Both the position numbers and the translations under genes were made by a program. DNA of 22,496 nt from JAHEDH01 sp965364515 (GTDB lineage: Bacteria > Actinomycetota > Acidimicrobiia > Spongiisociales > ZC4RG35): assembly GCA_965364515.1 (NCBI GenBank), contig CBDTXZ010000032.1, positions 1 to 22,496 on the forward strand, in the 5' to 3' direction. The notes below the pieces were generated by a model, which had not been told where the DNA came from, searched no databases, and saw only the letters and a list, made by a program, of their open reading frames with translations. Positions 16,034 to 22,496 of this stretch are shown one piece after another; the first letter of the stretch is position 1, and every line of letters begins with the position of its first letter.

Positions 16034-16133
16034 AAGCGGCGCAACCGACCCGGACGACTCCTCTGCTGAGGAAACACCTCCGGTCCGAATAGTCTCGGTG
16101 CGAGCATTTCGTCGTTTCGGGATCGAGGCAAGG

Positions 16134-16895
16134 GTGAAGAAACTCACCATCATGCTCGTCGTGATCGCCGGGCTCGTGATCGGAGCATGTGAGGGACGGG
16201 CCGGTGACACGTCGGAGCGCCGTCGGGAGATCCTCGTGTCAGCTGCGGCCTCCTTGACCGACGCGTTCACGGCGATCGAGATCTCCTTCGAGCAGTCCAA
16301 CCCGAGCGTCGACGTCGACTTGAACTTCGCAGGGAGCTCGGCGCTTCGGGAACAGATTCTCGAGGGGGCACCGGTCGACGTGTTCGCGTCGGCTAGTCGC
16401 ACGATCATGGATCAGGTGATCGCTGGTGGGGGCGTCACCGGCGAGGCTCGAGTGTTCGCGACCAACTCCCTGGCGATCGCGGTTCCGACCGGCAACCCCG
16501 CAGGCGTCGGAGGCCTCGAAGACTTCGCGAACGGCGACCTCTTGATCGGGCTCTGCGCCGAGCAGGTCCCGTGCGGCGAGTCCGCTCGACGAGCACTCGC
16601 CGATACAGGCATCACACCGGAGGTCGACACCAACGAGCCCGACGTGCGCGCCCTGCTCACCAAGATCGGAGCAGGCGAGCTCGACGCCGGGATAACGTAC
16701 GCCACCGACCTGCCGTCGGCCGCTGACACCGTCGACGGCGTGGCGATTCCCGTCGCCCAGAACGTCACGACCGACTATCCGATCGCGGTACTGGACGACG
16801 CTCCGAACCCCGCCGATGCCGAGGCGTTCGTGGCTTTCGTCCTCTCCGACGGCGGTCAGGCGATTCTCGCGCAGTACGGTTTCGATTCACCTTGA
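16134..16895 (+). CDS. modA: Molybdate ABC transporter substrate-binding lipoprotein ModA
   Basis: Extracytoplasmic receptor for molybdate (or tungstate). GTG 16134 is chosen over GTG 16098: it gives a textbook lipoprotein signal (MKK, hydrophobic core, VIGAC with Cys19) and has GAGG at 16125-16128 five bases upstream. A weak promoter-like pair (CTGAGG 16066-16071, TAGTCT 16090-16095, spacer 18) would start transcription near 16100, also favouring the later start. The mature 235-aa part has SAAASLTDAF (36-45), FAGSSALREQILEGAPVDVF (66-85) and GITYATD (186-192), all typical of ModA oxyanion binding. First gene of a three-gene operon; its stop overlaps the modB start in TTGA. No ModE-type site or molybdenum-cofactor riboswitch was recognised upstream. 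Confidence 0.93.
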   Translation: MKKLTIMLVVIAGLVIGACEGRAGDTSERRREILVSAAASLTDAFTAIEISFEQSNPSVDVDLNFAGSSALREQILEGAPVDVFASASRTIMDQVIAGGGVTGEARVFATNSLAIAVPTGNPAGVGGLEDFANGDLLIGLCAEQVPCGESARRALADTGITPEVDTNEPDVRALLTKIGAGELDAGITYATDLPSAADTVDGVAIPVAQNVTTDYPIAVLDDAPNPADAEAFVAFVLSDGGQAILAQYGFDSP

Positions 16896-17698
16896 CCTCC
16901 CCGAACCGCCGCCGCCCCGCATCGCGACCCCCGGCACTCCTCATCGTCCTGGGGTGCCTGGGCATCGGATTGTTCGCCGTGCCCTTCTTGGGGCTGCTCG
17001 GTCGGGTTCCGTGGTCGGAGCTGCCAGATCTGCTCACCCGTGACATCGTCACCGACGCACTCCGGCTCTCGGTCGTCTCGTCGCTGTCGGCCACCGGAAT
17101 CGCCGTCGTGCTCGGAGTGCCGCTGGCGTGGCTGCTCGCACGCGTCGAGTTCCCGGGAAGGGCGCTGGTTCGCGGCCTGGTGCTGCTTCCGCTCGTGCTG
17201 CCACCGGTCGTTGGTGGAGCCCTCCTCCTGTTTGCGCTCGGCCGGCGTGGTCTGGTCGGTGGTCCACTCGGCGACGCCACGGGATTGGTGCTCCCGTTCT
17301 CCACGTGGGGTGTGGTCCTCGCCACGACCTTCGTGGCGATGCCCTTCCTCGTGATCACCGTCGAGGGAGCACTGAGGAACCTCGATCGCAGGTACGAAGG
17401 CGCAGCCGCCACGCTCGGGGCGCGGCCATGGACGGTGATGTGGCGTGTCACGCTTCCGATGGTCGGACCGTCGCTGATGGCTGGAGTGGTGCTCACCTGG
17501 GCGCGGGCGTTCGGCGAGTTCGGAGCGACGATCACCTTCGCCGGCAACCTGGCGGGCCGGACCCAGACCCTTCCTCTCGCCGTCTTCGTCGCTCTGACGA
17601 ACGATCGCGATGCAGCGGTGGCGATCAGCCTGCTGATGGTCGTGGTATCGCTCGTGGTTCTCGTCTCGCTGAGGGACCGCTGGTGGAGACCGGTGTGA
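16892..17698 (+). CDS. modB: Molybdate ABC transporter permease ModB
   Basis: A 268-aa inner-membrane permease with about six helices. The cytoplasmic coupling loop carries the EAA motif (EGAAATLGA, 169-177) that docks on the ATPase, followed by LPMVGPSLMAG and WARAFGEFGATITFAGN, a signature shared by molybdate and sulfate permeases. The start is TTG 16892, overlapping the modA stop by four bases (TTGA), so translation should be coupled. The first ~15 residues are Arg/Pro-rich and cytoplasmic, fitting the positive-inside rule. The flanking ModA-like receptor decides for molybdate over sulfate. Confidence 0.93.
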   Translation: MTSPNRRRPASRPPALLIVLGCLGIGLFAVPFLGLLGRVPWSELPDLLTRDIVTDALRLSVVSSLSATGIAVVLGVPLAWLLARVEFPGRALVRGLVLLPLVLPPVVGGALLLFALGRRGLVGGPLGDATGLVLPFSTWGVVLATTFVAMPFLVITVEGALRNLDRRYEGAAATLGARPWTVMWRVTLPMVGPSLMAGVVLTWARAFGEFGATITFAGNLAGRTQTLPLAVFVALTNDRDAAVAISLLMVVVSLVVLVSLRDRWWRPV

Positions 17699-18783
17699 GT
17701 GCCGACGGTCTCGACGCCCACGTCGTCGTACACAGGTCTGCGGGGTTCAGTCTCGACCTCTCGATCCAGATCGCGCCTGGCACGACCGCTGCGCTGCTCG
17801 GCCCCAACGGCGCCGGCAAATCCACCGCGGTTGCCGCCATCTCCGGTCTGCTGCCGATCGACCGAGGCCGTATCGTGCTCGGCGGGGCCACGCTCGACGA
17901 CCCATCGGCGAAGGTGTTCACCGCCGCCGATCGGAGACTGATCGGTGTGGTGTTCCAGGACCACCTGCTGTTTCCGCACCTCACTGTGATCGAGAACGTG
18001 GCGTTCGGGCTTCGAAGCCGCGGTGTCGCACGAGATCAAGCGCTCGAGAGGGCCCGTGAGTGGATCGATCGCCTGGAGCTGACCGGGCTGGAGCGCCACC
18101 GGCCGCGCAGCCTCTCCGGTGGCCAGGCCCAGCGTGTCGCACTGGCTCGCGCCCTCGTGACCGAACCCGACCTGCTGCTACTCGATGAGCCGCTCTCGTC
18201 GTTGGACGTCACCACGAGGACGACGATGCGTCACGTTCTCGCCGAGCATCTGTCGACGTTTGCGGGCCCGCGGCTCCTGATCACCCACGATCCGGCCGAG
18301 GCGTTCCTGCTCGCCGACATGATCCACATTCTCGAAGCGGGTGCCGTCACGCAGAGCGGGACCGCAGACGACATCCGCCTCCATCCCTACTCGCCGTATG
18401 CCGCCGACCTGGCTGGGTCGAACCTGCTCACCGGTACGGCGGGACATCTCTCGGTCGATGTCGGCGGCCATCGCCTCAGTACCGCAGTCGAACACGTCGT
18501 CGGTCCGGCGCTCGTGTCAATTCATCCGAGCGCGGTCTCGGTGCACTCGAGCCGGCCGGGCGGAAGTCCTCGGAACAGCTGGCGGACAACGGTCGAGCGA
18601 CTCGAGCATCTCGGAGCCACGGTCAGGCTGCGGACCGGGGATCCTCTTCCCGTCACGGCGGAGATCACCGAGTCCGCCGCGTCTGAGCTCGGGCTCGAGG
18701 TCGGAGCAGACGTGTGGATCGCCATCAAGGCGACCGAGCTCGGGATCCGGTCCGATCGGGGCGAACCGAACCACAACGACTGA
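17695..18783 (+). CDS. modC: Molybdate ABC transporter ATP-binding protein ModC
   Basis: A 362-aa ATPase driving the ModB channel. Walker A GPNGAGKST (36-44), Q-loop Gln88, signature LSGGQ (140-144), Walker B LLLLDEP (160-166) and switch His198 are all present. The C-terminal third (about 245-350) is a TOBE-type domain, which in ModC proteins binds oxyanion and can regulate transport. GTG 17695 overlaps the modB stop as GTGA; GTG 17683 is an alternative. The frame is open well upstream, but there it runs through modB in another frame. Last gene of the operon; no molybdenum-cofactor or molybdoenzyme gene follows. Confidence 0.93.
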   Translation: MSADGLDAHVVVHRSAGFSLDLSIQIAPGTTAALLGPNGAGKSTAVAAISGLLPIDRGRIVLGGATLDDPSAKVFTAADRRLIGVVFQDHLLFPHLTVIENVAFGLRSRGVARDQALERAREWIDRLELTGLERHRPRSLSGGQAQRVALARALVTEPDLLLLDEPLSSLDVTTRTTMRHVLAEHLSTFAGPRLLITHDPAEAFLLADMIHILEAGAVTQSGTADDIRLHPYSPYAADLAGSNLLTGTAGHLSVDVGGHRLSTAVEHVVGPALVSIHPSAVSVHSSRPGGSPRNSWRTTVERLEHLGATVRLRTGDPLPVTAEITESAASELGLEVGADVWIAIKATELGIRSDRGEPNHND

Positions 18784-18848
18784 AGGAACGGACCGGACCG
18801 GCGCGATCGGGTTCCGGCTGCCAGACTGGGGCTGCCCCGACCGGGATC

Positions 18849-18875
18849 GCAGGTTCGACTCCTGCCGGGGGCACC
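18849..18875 (+). other. Orphan tRNA 3' end (T-arm plus 3' acceptor strand)
   Basis: A perfect tRNA T-arm (GCAGG 18849-18853, loop TTCGACT 18854-18860, CCTGC 18861-18865) is followed by a 7-base acceptor strand CGGGGGC (18866-18872), discriminator A and CC. This looks like the 3' end of an actinobacterial tRNA, possibly tRNA-Arg; that identity is from memory. No matching 5' acceptor (GCCCCCG), D-arm or 5-bp anticodon stem exists in the 92-base gap after modC. A partial partner, GCCCCG (18834-18839), lies just upstream, giving only an acceptor/T-arm minihelix. Such 3' fragments are typical of attachment sites left by tRNA-integrating elements, but no integrase is in view. A damaged or mis-assembled tRNA gene is the alternative. 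Confidence 0.55.
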
Positions 18876-18877
18876 GT

Positions 18878-19489
18878 ATGTGGGCCACCGTGCGAACTCA
18901 TCGCGACATCGCAGCCGTCACGGTGCTCTACGTGGTGGTGCTCACTTCGTACGGTCTTCTGACCGGCTCGCCGCTCGCCCTTCCGTACTTCATACAGATG
19001 GTCGCGCTGTCCTGGCTCGTTCTCCGCCTCGACGCTCGACACGCGTTCAGCCGGCGGACGCTCAGCGGTCTGTCGCTGTGGGGGTTGCTCCACATGCTCG
19101 GCGGCATCGTCGCGTTCGGCGACGTGACGCTCTACGAAACCTGGCTGCTTCCGGTGCTTCGATGGGACCACGTCGTCCACACCGTCGGGTTCGGATTCGG
19201 CGGCATCGCCGCATTCGAAGCGTTCAGGCCATGGATGGCCGAGCCGGTCTCGCCGGCAGCTGCGGCCTGGGTCGCATTCCTCGGATCGGCGTCGATCGGG
19301 GCGATCAACGAGACGGTCGAGTTCCTGGCGTCGCAGCTGCTGCCGTTTGCGAACATCGGCGACGAGGTGAACACGGGTCTCGACCTGATCGCAAACGCGG
19401 TCGGCGGTGTCGTGGCGGCCGTGTACATCCGCCGACTGGTGGCTCGGAAGGCGAAGGAGGGCGTCCGGCGGGCCGGGGCAGACTCGTGA
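18878..19489 (+). CDS. YjdF/DUF2238-like integral membrane protein
   Basis: A 203-aa membrane protein with about five or six hydrophobic segments. Polar residues inside the membrane part (RWDHVVHTVGFGFGG at 96-110, GAINETVEFL at 141-150, NIGDEVNTGLDLIAN at 159-173) match the pattern of YjdF/DUF2238-type proteins, in which His, Glu and Asp residues line a conserved core. No biochemical function is established for that family. ATG 18878 begins two bases after the tRNA-like CC end, with a G-rich stretch but no clean ribosome-binding site; GTG 18890 is an alternative. It follows modC by 94 bases on the same strand, is not a known Mod component, and converges with the Na/Pi gene, leaving nine bases between. 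Confidence 0.7.
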   Translation: MWATVRTHRDIAAVTVLYVVVLTSYGLLTGSPLALPYFIQMVALSWLVLRLDARHAFSRRTLSGLSLWGLLHMLGGIVAFGDVTLYETWLLPVLRWDHVVHTVGFGFGGIAAFEAFRPWMAEPVSPAAAAWVAFLGSASIGAINETVEFLASQLLPFANIGDEVNTGLDLIANAVGGVVAAVYIRRLVARKAKEGVRRAGADS

Positions 19490-19498
19490 TCGGTGCCG

Positions 19499-21178
19499 TC
19501 AGGACGTTGCGCGCTCGCTCACCGGAACGGCCACCCGTGCCGTCCGCTTCGAGAAGTAGTAGATCCGCTTGAGGTTGTTGATGACGTCGATCTCGAATCG
19601 GTAGGCCTCGACCCGGTTCGGCTCCGGGGCGACGAGTCGCTCCGCTTCGTGGAGGGCGGCGGCGCGTTCGAGGCTGTTGATCTCGTCCTTCATCGCCGAA
19701 ACGCGGGCAGCCTCCTGTTCGTTCCGCTGGGTCACGGCGATCATCGCCCCTTCGAAGGCCCGTTGGACGGCTCGGTGGAAGTCAGAGATGACGGCGCGCG
19801 TCGCCTCGCTCACCCTGAATCCCGCGTCGACTCTGGCGAAGCCCAGTGCGACGAGGTTGGTCTCGATGAGATCTCCGATCGCCTCGAGGTTGTTCGTGGC
19901 GTCCATGAGGCCGACCAACTCCTCGGAGTTGGTGGCGCTGAGCGACTGCTTCCCGATGAGGCCGAGATAGGTGATGATATGAGCATGGAGGTCGTCGATC
20001 TCGTCGTCCATCGCCTCGAGCTCGGACAGTTCCTGGCGTGAGCCATCGAGCACGAGCGGGATGGAACGAGCCAGCATGGTTCGGACTCGATCGGCCATGC
20101 GGTTCATCTCGAGTCGTGCGCGGTCGAGCGCCAGCGGCGGCGTTCGCAACAGCTCGGTGTCGAGGTACTTCGCTCTGATTCGTTCCTCGACCGCCGCCGG
20201 TCGGTCCTTCACCAGCCGCTGGATGCTGCGAACGAACGGATCCAGCAACACGACGAAGATGGCCGTGACGACGACGTTGAAGATGGTGTGGGCGTTTGCG
20301 ATCTCACGGGCGAGCCCGCCACCGATGGACTCGACGACGCCCGCCAGGAGCCCGACGAACGGAAGGAAGATCAGCACCCCACCCACGTTGAATCCCGTGT
20401 GGATCGTGGCCGCCCGCAACGCATCCCTTGGCTTGCCGATCGCCGCGAGGAGCGCGGTCACGGACGTGCCGATGTTGGCCCCGAGGATCAGGGCGATACC
20501 GGCTTCGAGCGGGATGAGCCCCTGTCCTGCCAGGACGATCACCAATGCGGTCGTCGCCGACGAGGACTGAACGATCGCCGTGAAAACTGCGCCGACCAGG
20601 ATGCCGAGCCAAGCCGACTCGAGCGAGATCATCGCATCGGTGAAGGCCGGCTCAGATCTCAGGGGTTCCATGGCGTCACCCATGACCCCCATTCCGAAGA
20701 AGATCAGCCCGAGACCCATCACCACCGTGCCCCGGGCACGCGCCTGCTCGCGCTTGCCGAAGAACGAGACGGCGAAGCCGGCAGCGACGAGGGCGAGGGC
20801 GTACTGGGTCACGTCGAGCGCGATGATCTGAGCAGTGACCGTGGTGCCGATGTTCGCCCCCATGATCACACCGGCAGCTTGAGCGAGTGTCATGAGCCCG
20901 GATGTCACGAACCCCACGACGAGGACCGTCGTCACCGAGGACGATTGGATCACCGCAGTGATCCCTGCGCCGGTGCCGACCGCAAAGAAGCGATTCGATG
21001 TCAGCCGGGCCAAGATCGATCGCATCCTGTCGCCGGCGACCGACTTGAGCGCTTCGGTCATTCGGTCCATGCCGTGGAGGAACAAGGCGAGGCCGCCGAA
21101 GAGTGTCATCAACAGAACGACGACGTCGATGTCGCCGTTCTCCTGGAGTCCGGATGCTGCGGCCAAAAGGTGTGTCAC
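19499..21178 (-). CDS. Na/Pi cotransporter family protein with PhoU-like C-terminal domain
   Basis: Predicted sodium-coupled phosphate transporter of the NptA/YjbB type, 559 aa. The N-terminal ~320 residues form the inverted-repeat transport domain. The two QSSS signatures lie at 78-81 (QSSSVTT) and 204-207 (QSSSATT), and each is followed by a GANIGT motif (108-113, 233-238). Residues about 350-540 are helical, charged and resemble a PhoU domain, a common fusion in bacterial members thought to tune transport. GTG 21178 is the only sensible start; its Shine-Dalgarno sequence is unclear. Single-gene unit, convergent with the YjdF-like gene. Direction of transport (import or efflux) cannot be told from sequence. 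Confidence 0.92.
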   Translation of the reverse strand: MTHLLAAASGLQENGDIDVVVLLMTLFGGLALFLHGMDRMTEALKSVAGDRMRSILARLTSNRFFAVGTGAGITAVIQSSSVTTVLVVGFVTSGLMTLAQAAGVIMGANIGTTVTAQIIALDVTQYALALVAAGFAVSFFGKREQARARGTVVMGLGLIFFGMGVMGDAMEPLRSEPAFTDAMISLESAWLGILVGAVFTAIVQSSSATTALVIVLAGQGLIPLEAGIALILGANIGTSVTALLAAIGKPRDALRAATIHTGFNVGGVLIFLPFVGLLAGVVESIGGGLAREIANAHTIFNVVVTAIFVVLLDPFVRSIQRLVKDRPAAVEERIRAKYLDTELLRTPPLALDRARLEMNRMADRVRTMLARSIPLVLDGSRQELSELEAMDDEIDDLHAHIITYLGLIGKQSLSATNSEELVGLMDATNNLEAIGDLIETNLVALGFARVDAGFRVSEATRAVISDFHRAVQRAFEGAMIAVTQRNEQEAARVSAMKDEINSLERAAALHEAERLVAPEPNRVEAYRFEIDVINNLKRIYYFSKRTARVAVPVSERATS

Positions 21179-21535
21179 GGATCTGACACGCTAGTGAACC
21201 GTTCCAGGCGCCCCTGCCGCACGTGTCACAGGAGTTGCTCGGTCGGAGCGATCGGGATCGACGGCGCGAGGCTTCGGTGGCGGTGGCGGGTGCCGGACTC
21301 GGGCCGGCAGCGAAATCGTCGGAGGAGACACACCCCTGGCCGGGTTGTCGCGTGGGTGGTCGCCACGATGCAGTCGACGCTCGAATGGCGGCTCGAGAAC
21401 GACCGGCCGATTCCCCCCGGAGAGGCCCTCCACCGAGCATTCGAGGCGCTGCCCGAGGGCATGTCCTCTCGACGAGGGAGCGGCGACTCGCGACGCTCCG
21501 GCGGATCGCCCCGGCTCGGGAGACCGGCGATTCCC
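21179..21535. other. Intergenic region upstream of the Na/Pi gene
   Basis: Holds the presumed promoter of the Na/Pi gene and the end of the hydrolase transcript. One 6-bp hairpin (TGCCGG 21291-21296, CCGGCA 21304-21309) is visible, without a T tract. The part from 21368 onward may be a small damaged reading frame, described separately. I found no phosphate-box-like direct repeats. Confidence 0.4.
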
Positions 21536-21552
21536 TCAGATGGTGGCGATGA
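21368..21552 (+). pseudogene. Possible small hypothetical gene with one frame shift
   Basis: ATG 21368 opens a frame starting MQSTLEWRLENDRPIPP with strongly G/C-ending codons for about 32 codons. After about 21462 that bias weakens in the same frame but becomes strong in the next one (STRERRLATLRRIAPARE), which ends at TGA 21552. Adding one C after TCC near 21463 would join them into a ~61-aa basic protein. It resembles no family I know, lacks a clear ribosome-binding site, and overlaps the last 17 bases of the convergent hydrolase gene. It could be chance in GC-rich DNA. Confidence 0.22.
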
Positions 21553-22324
21553 AGCTGGCGACCACATCGAAGAAGCGGTCGGGTTGCTCGAGATAGATGA
21601 GATGCCCGCCAGGCAGGAGTGAGAGCGTGGCGTGCGGGATCGATTCCGACAGTTCCCGTGAGGCGTACGGGGGTGTGCAGATGTCCTCGTCGCCGACGAT
21701 GACGAGAGTCGGCACCGAGATGCGGGCCAGGCGATCCCGCTCATCGTGGGCCATGATCATGTCGATTCGCTGGGACATGATCTCCACATCGCCCGGTTTC
21801 GACAGCGCCATGTCGAGCCACGAATCCACCACCTCCGGATGTTCCGCGCCGAAGCTCGGTGCGAACAGGAAGAGCGAGGAGGCCCGGGCGTAGGCGGAGG
21901 TTCCCTGCTCGAGGAGGATCGCTTTGCGCAGCTCGAACTGTCTCAGGAAGTACGGATCGGGGCCCGCCCAGGACGAGACCAGAGAGAGGGACTTCACCGT
22001 GTCGGGGTGGTCGATCGCCATGACCTGTCCGATGGCCCCACCGGTGGACGAACCGACCACGTGGACGGAGCCCAGTTCGAGATGTCGGACCAGGCCTGCC
22101 ATGTCGGCGGCCAGCGCGTCGATCGTGTAGCCAGATCGTGGCTTCGACGACGAGCCGGTGCCTCGATGGTCCGGGACGATGGTGGTGTGCTCGTGTGCGA
22201 AGCGCTCGATGAGCCCACCCCAGGAGCGACCGACCCCACCGAGACCGGTGAGGAGCAGCACGGGAGGGCCCGCCCCCAGCTTCTCGAAGGCGATCTCGAT
22301 GCCATCGATGTCGATGGTGTCCAT
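21536..22324 (-). CDS. Alpha/beta hydrolase (RutD/PcaD-like)
   Basis: A 262-aa alpha/beta-hydrolase-fold enzyme with a complete catalytic triad: Ser93 in GSSTG (91-95), Asp214 in GDED, and His241 in GGHLIYLEQP. The oxyanion region GLGGVG (27-32) and DHRGTGSS (52-59) are standard. Length and spacing fit the 3-oxoadipate enol-lactonase/RutD branch, but these acquire many different substrates, so only hydrolase is secure. ATG 22324 is preferred because the fold begins right after it. The frame is open to 22453, but that extension is Arg/Pro-rich and unlike the family. AAGGA lies about ten bases upstream of the chosen start. It reads away from the window edge; its 172-base upstream region shows nothing I can name. 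Confidence 0.88.
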   Translation of the reverse strand: MDTIDIDGIEIAFEKLGAGPPVLLLTGLGGVGRSWGGLIERFAHEHTTIVPDHRGTGSSSKPRSGYTIDALAADMAGLVRHLELGSVHVVGSSTGGAIGQVMAIDHPDTVKSLSLVSSWAGPDPYFLRQFELRKAILLEQGTSAYARASSLFLFAPSFGAEHPEVVDSWLDMALSKPGDVEIMSQRIDMIMAHDERDRLARISVPTLVIVGDEDICTPPYASRELSESIPHATLSLLPGGHLIYLEQPDRFFDVVASFIATI

Positions 22325-22496
22325 GGCCCGAAGGTCCTTCCCGTGAGGCGTGTCCGTGTCGGTGATCAGACCGTATCGCCTCTCGCGGTGCCCCGTCGAT
22401 GTCGGTGCTGCGTGCGGTCTCGGGCGCCGCGATCGCGAGCGGGCTGAGGCCAATCTCGAACTCAGCGTGGCGGTGGCGCGAGCCTGACCGATCGGC

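Noticed and set aside
15987..16133. Molybdenum-cofactor riboswitch or ModE site before modA
   Set aside because: Only two small hairpins are visible; no recognisable conserved riboswitch core or ModE palindrome.
18784..18875. Complete tRNA gene
   Set aside because: The T-arm and 3' acceptor are perfect, but no 5' acceptor, D-arm or anticodon stem can be paired; a GCC at the anticodon position has no supporting stem.
20288..21622. 444-codon plus-strand frame opposite the Na/Pi gene
   Set aside because: Asp/His/Arg-rich antisense shadow. Only its short tail after 21368 showed any independent coding bias.
1..22496. CRISPR array, insertion sequence, prophage or defence island
   Set aside because: No regularly spaced repeats, transposase, integrase, phage structural genes or nuclease/toxin pairs were seen on either strand.

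Overview
The window is high-GC DNA with dense gene packing, almost all codons ending in G or C, and frequent GTG/TTG starts. Gene content (F420-type oxidoreductase, bacterial acyl-CoA-binding protein, short-form UvrA, GH65 phosphorylase) points to a free-living actinobacterium. Acidimicrobiia or a relative is my best guess, but that is inference because no rRNA or other taxonomic marker is present. Two genes, possibly three, carry single-base frame shifts. In at least one gene both shifts fall in homopolymer runs and cancel each other, so a draft or metagenome-derived assembly with indel errors is likely.

Layout. (1) 2-478 is the 3' end of a PhoX/DUF839-like phosphatase, followed by a strong symmetric hairpin. 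(2) 5513-803 on the minus strand is a two-gene carbohydrate unit: a GH65 disaccharide phosphorylase, then a 743-aa tandem-domain 6-phosphofructokinase with a eukaryotic-style arrangement (catalytic N-half, degenerate C-half). (3) 5834-8967 on the plus strand is a probable sugar or polyol catabolic cassette: Gfo/Idh/MocA dehydrogenase, sugar-phosphate-isomerase-like TIM barrel (frame-disrupted), MFS transporter. (4) 11817-9086 on the minus strand is a short-form UvrA-like ABC ATPase followed by a frame-disrupted DUF1801-like gene. (5) 11987-15986 is a run of single genes: acyl-CoA-binding protein (+), YihY/BrkB membrane protein (-), F420-dependent nitroreductase-like protein (+), patatin-like phospholipase (-), YUCCA-like flavin monooxygenase (+). 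(6) 16134-18783 is a translationally coupled modABC molybdate transporter. (7) An orphan tRNA 3' end at 18849-18875 abuts a YjdF-like membrane protein gene (18878-19489). (8) 21178-19499 (-) is a Na/Pi cotransporter with a PhoU-like tail, and 22324-21536 (-) is an alpha/beta hydrolase.

How the genes work together. The GH65 enzyme would release glucose and glucose 1-phosphate, which could feed glycolysis through the adjacent phosphofructokinase. The dehydrogenase, isomerase and transporter look like import plus oxidation/isomerisation of one carbohydrate. ModABC would supply molybdate to molybdoenzymes not seen here. PhoX-like and Na/Pi proteins both concern phosphate but lie at opposite ends and need not be linked. 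I see no CRISPR array, insertion sequence, prophage gene, toxin-antitoxin pair or recognisable defence system. The least ordinary items are the eukaryote-like phosphofructokinase and the orphan tRNA 3' end.
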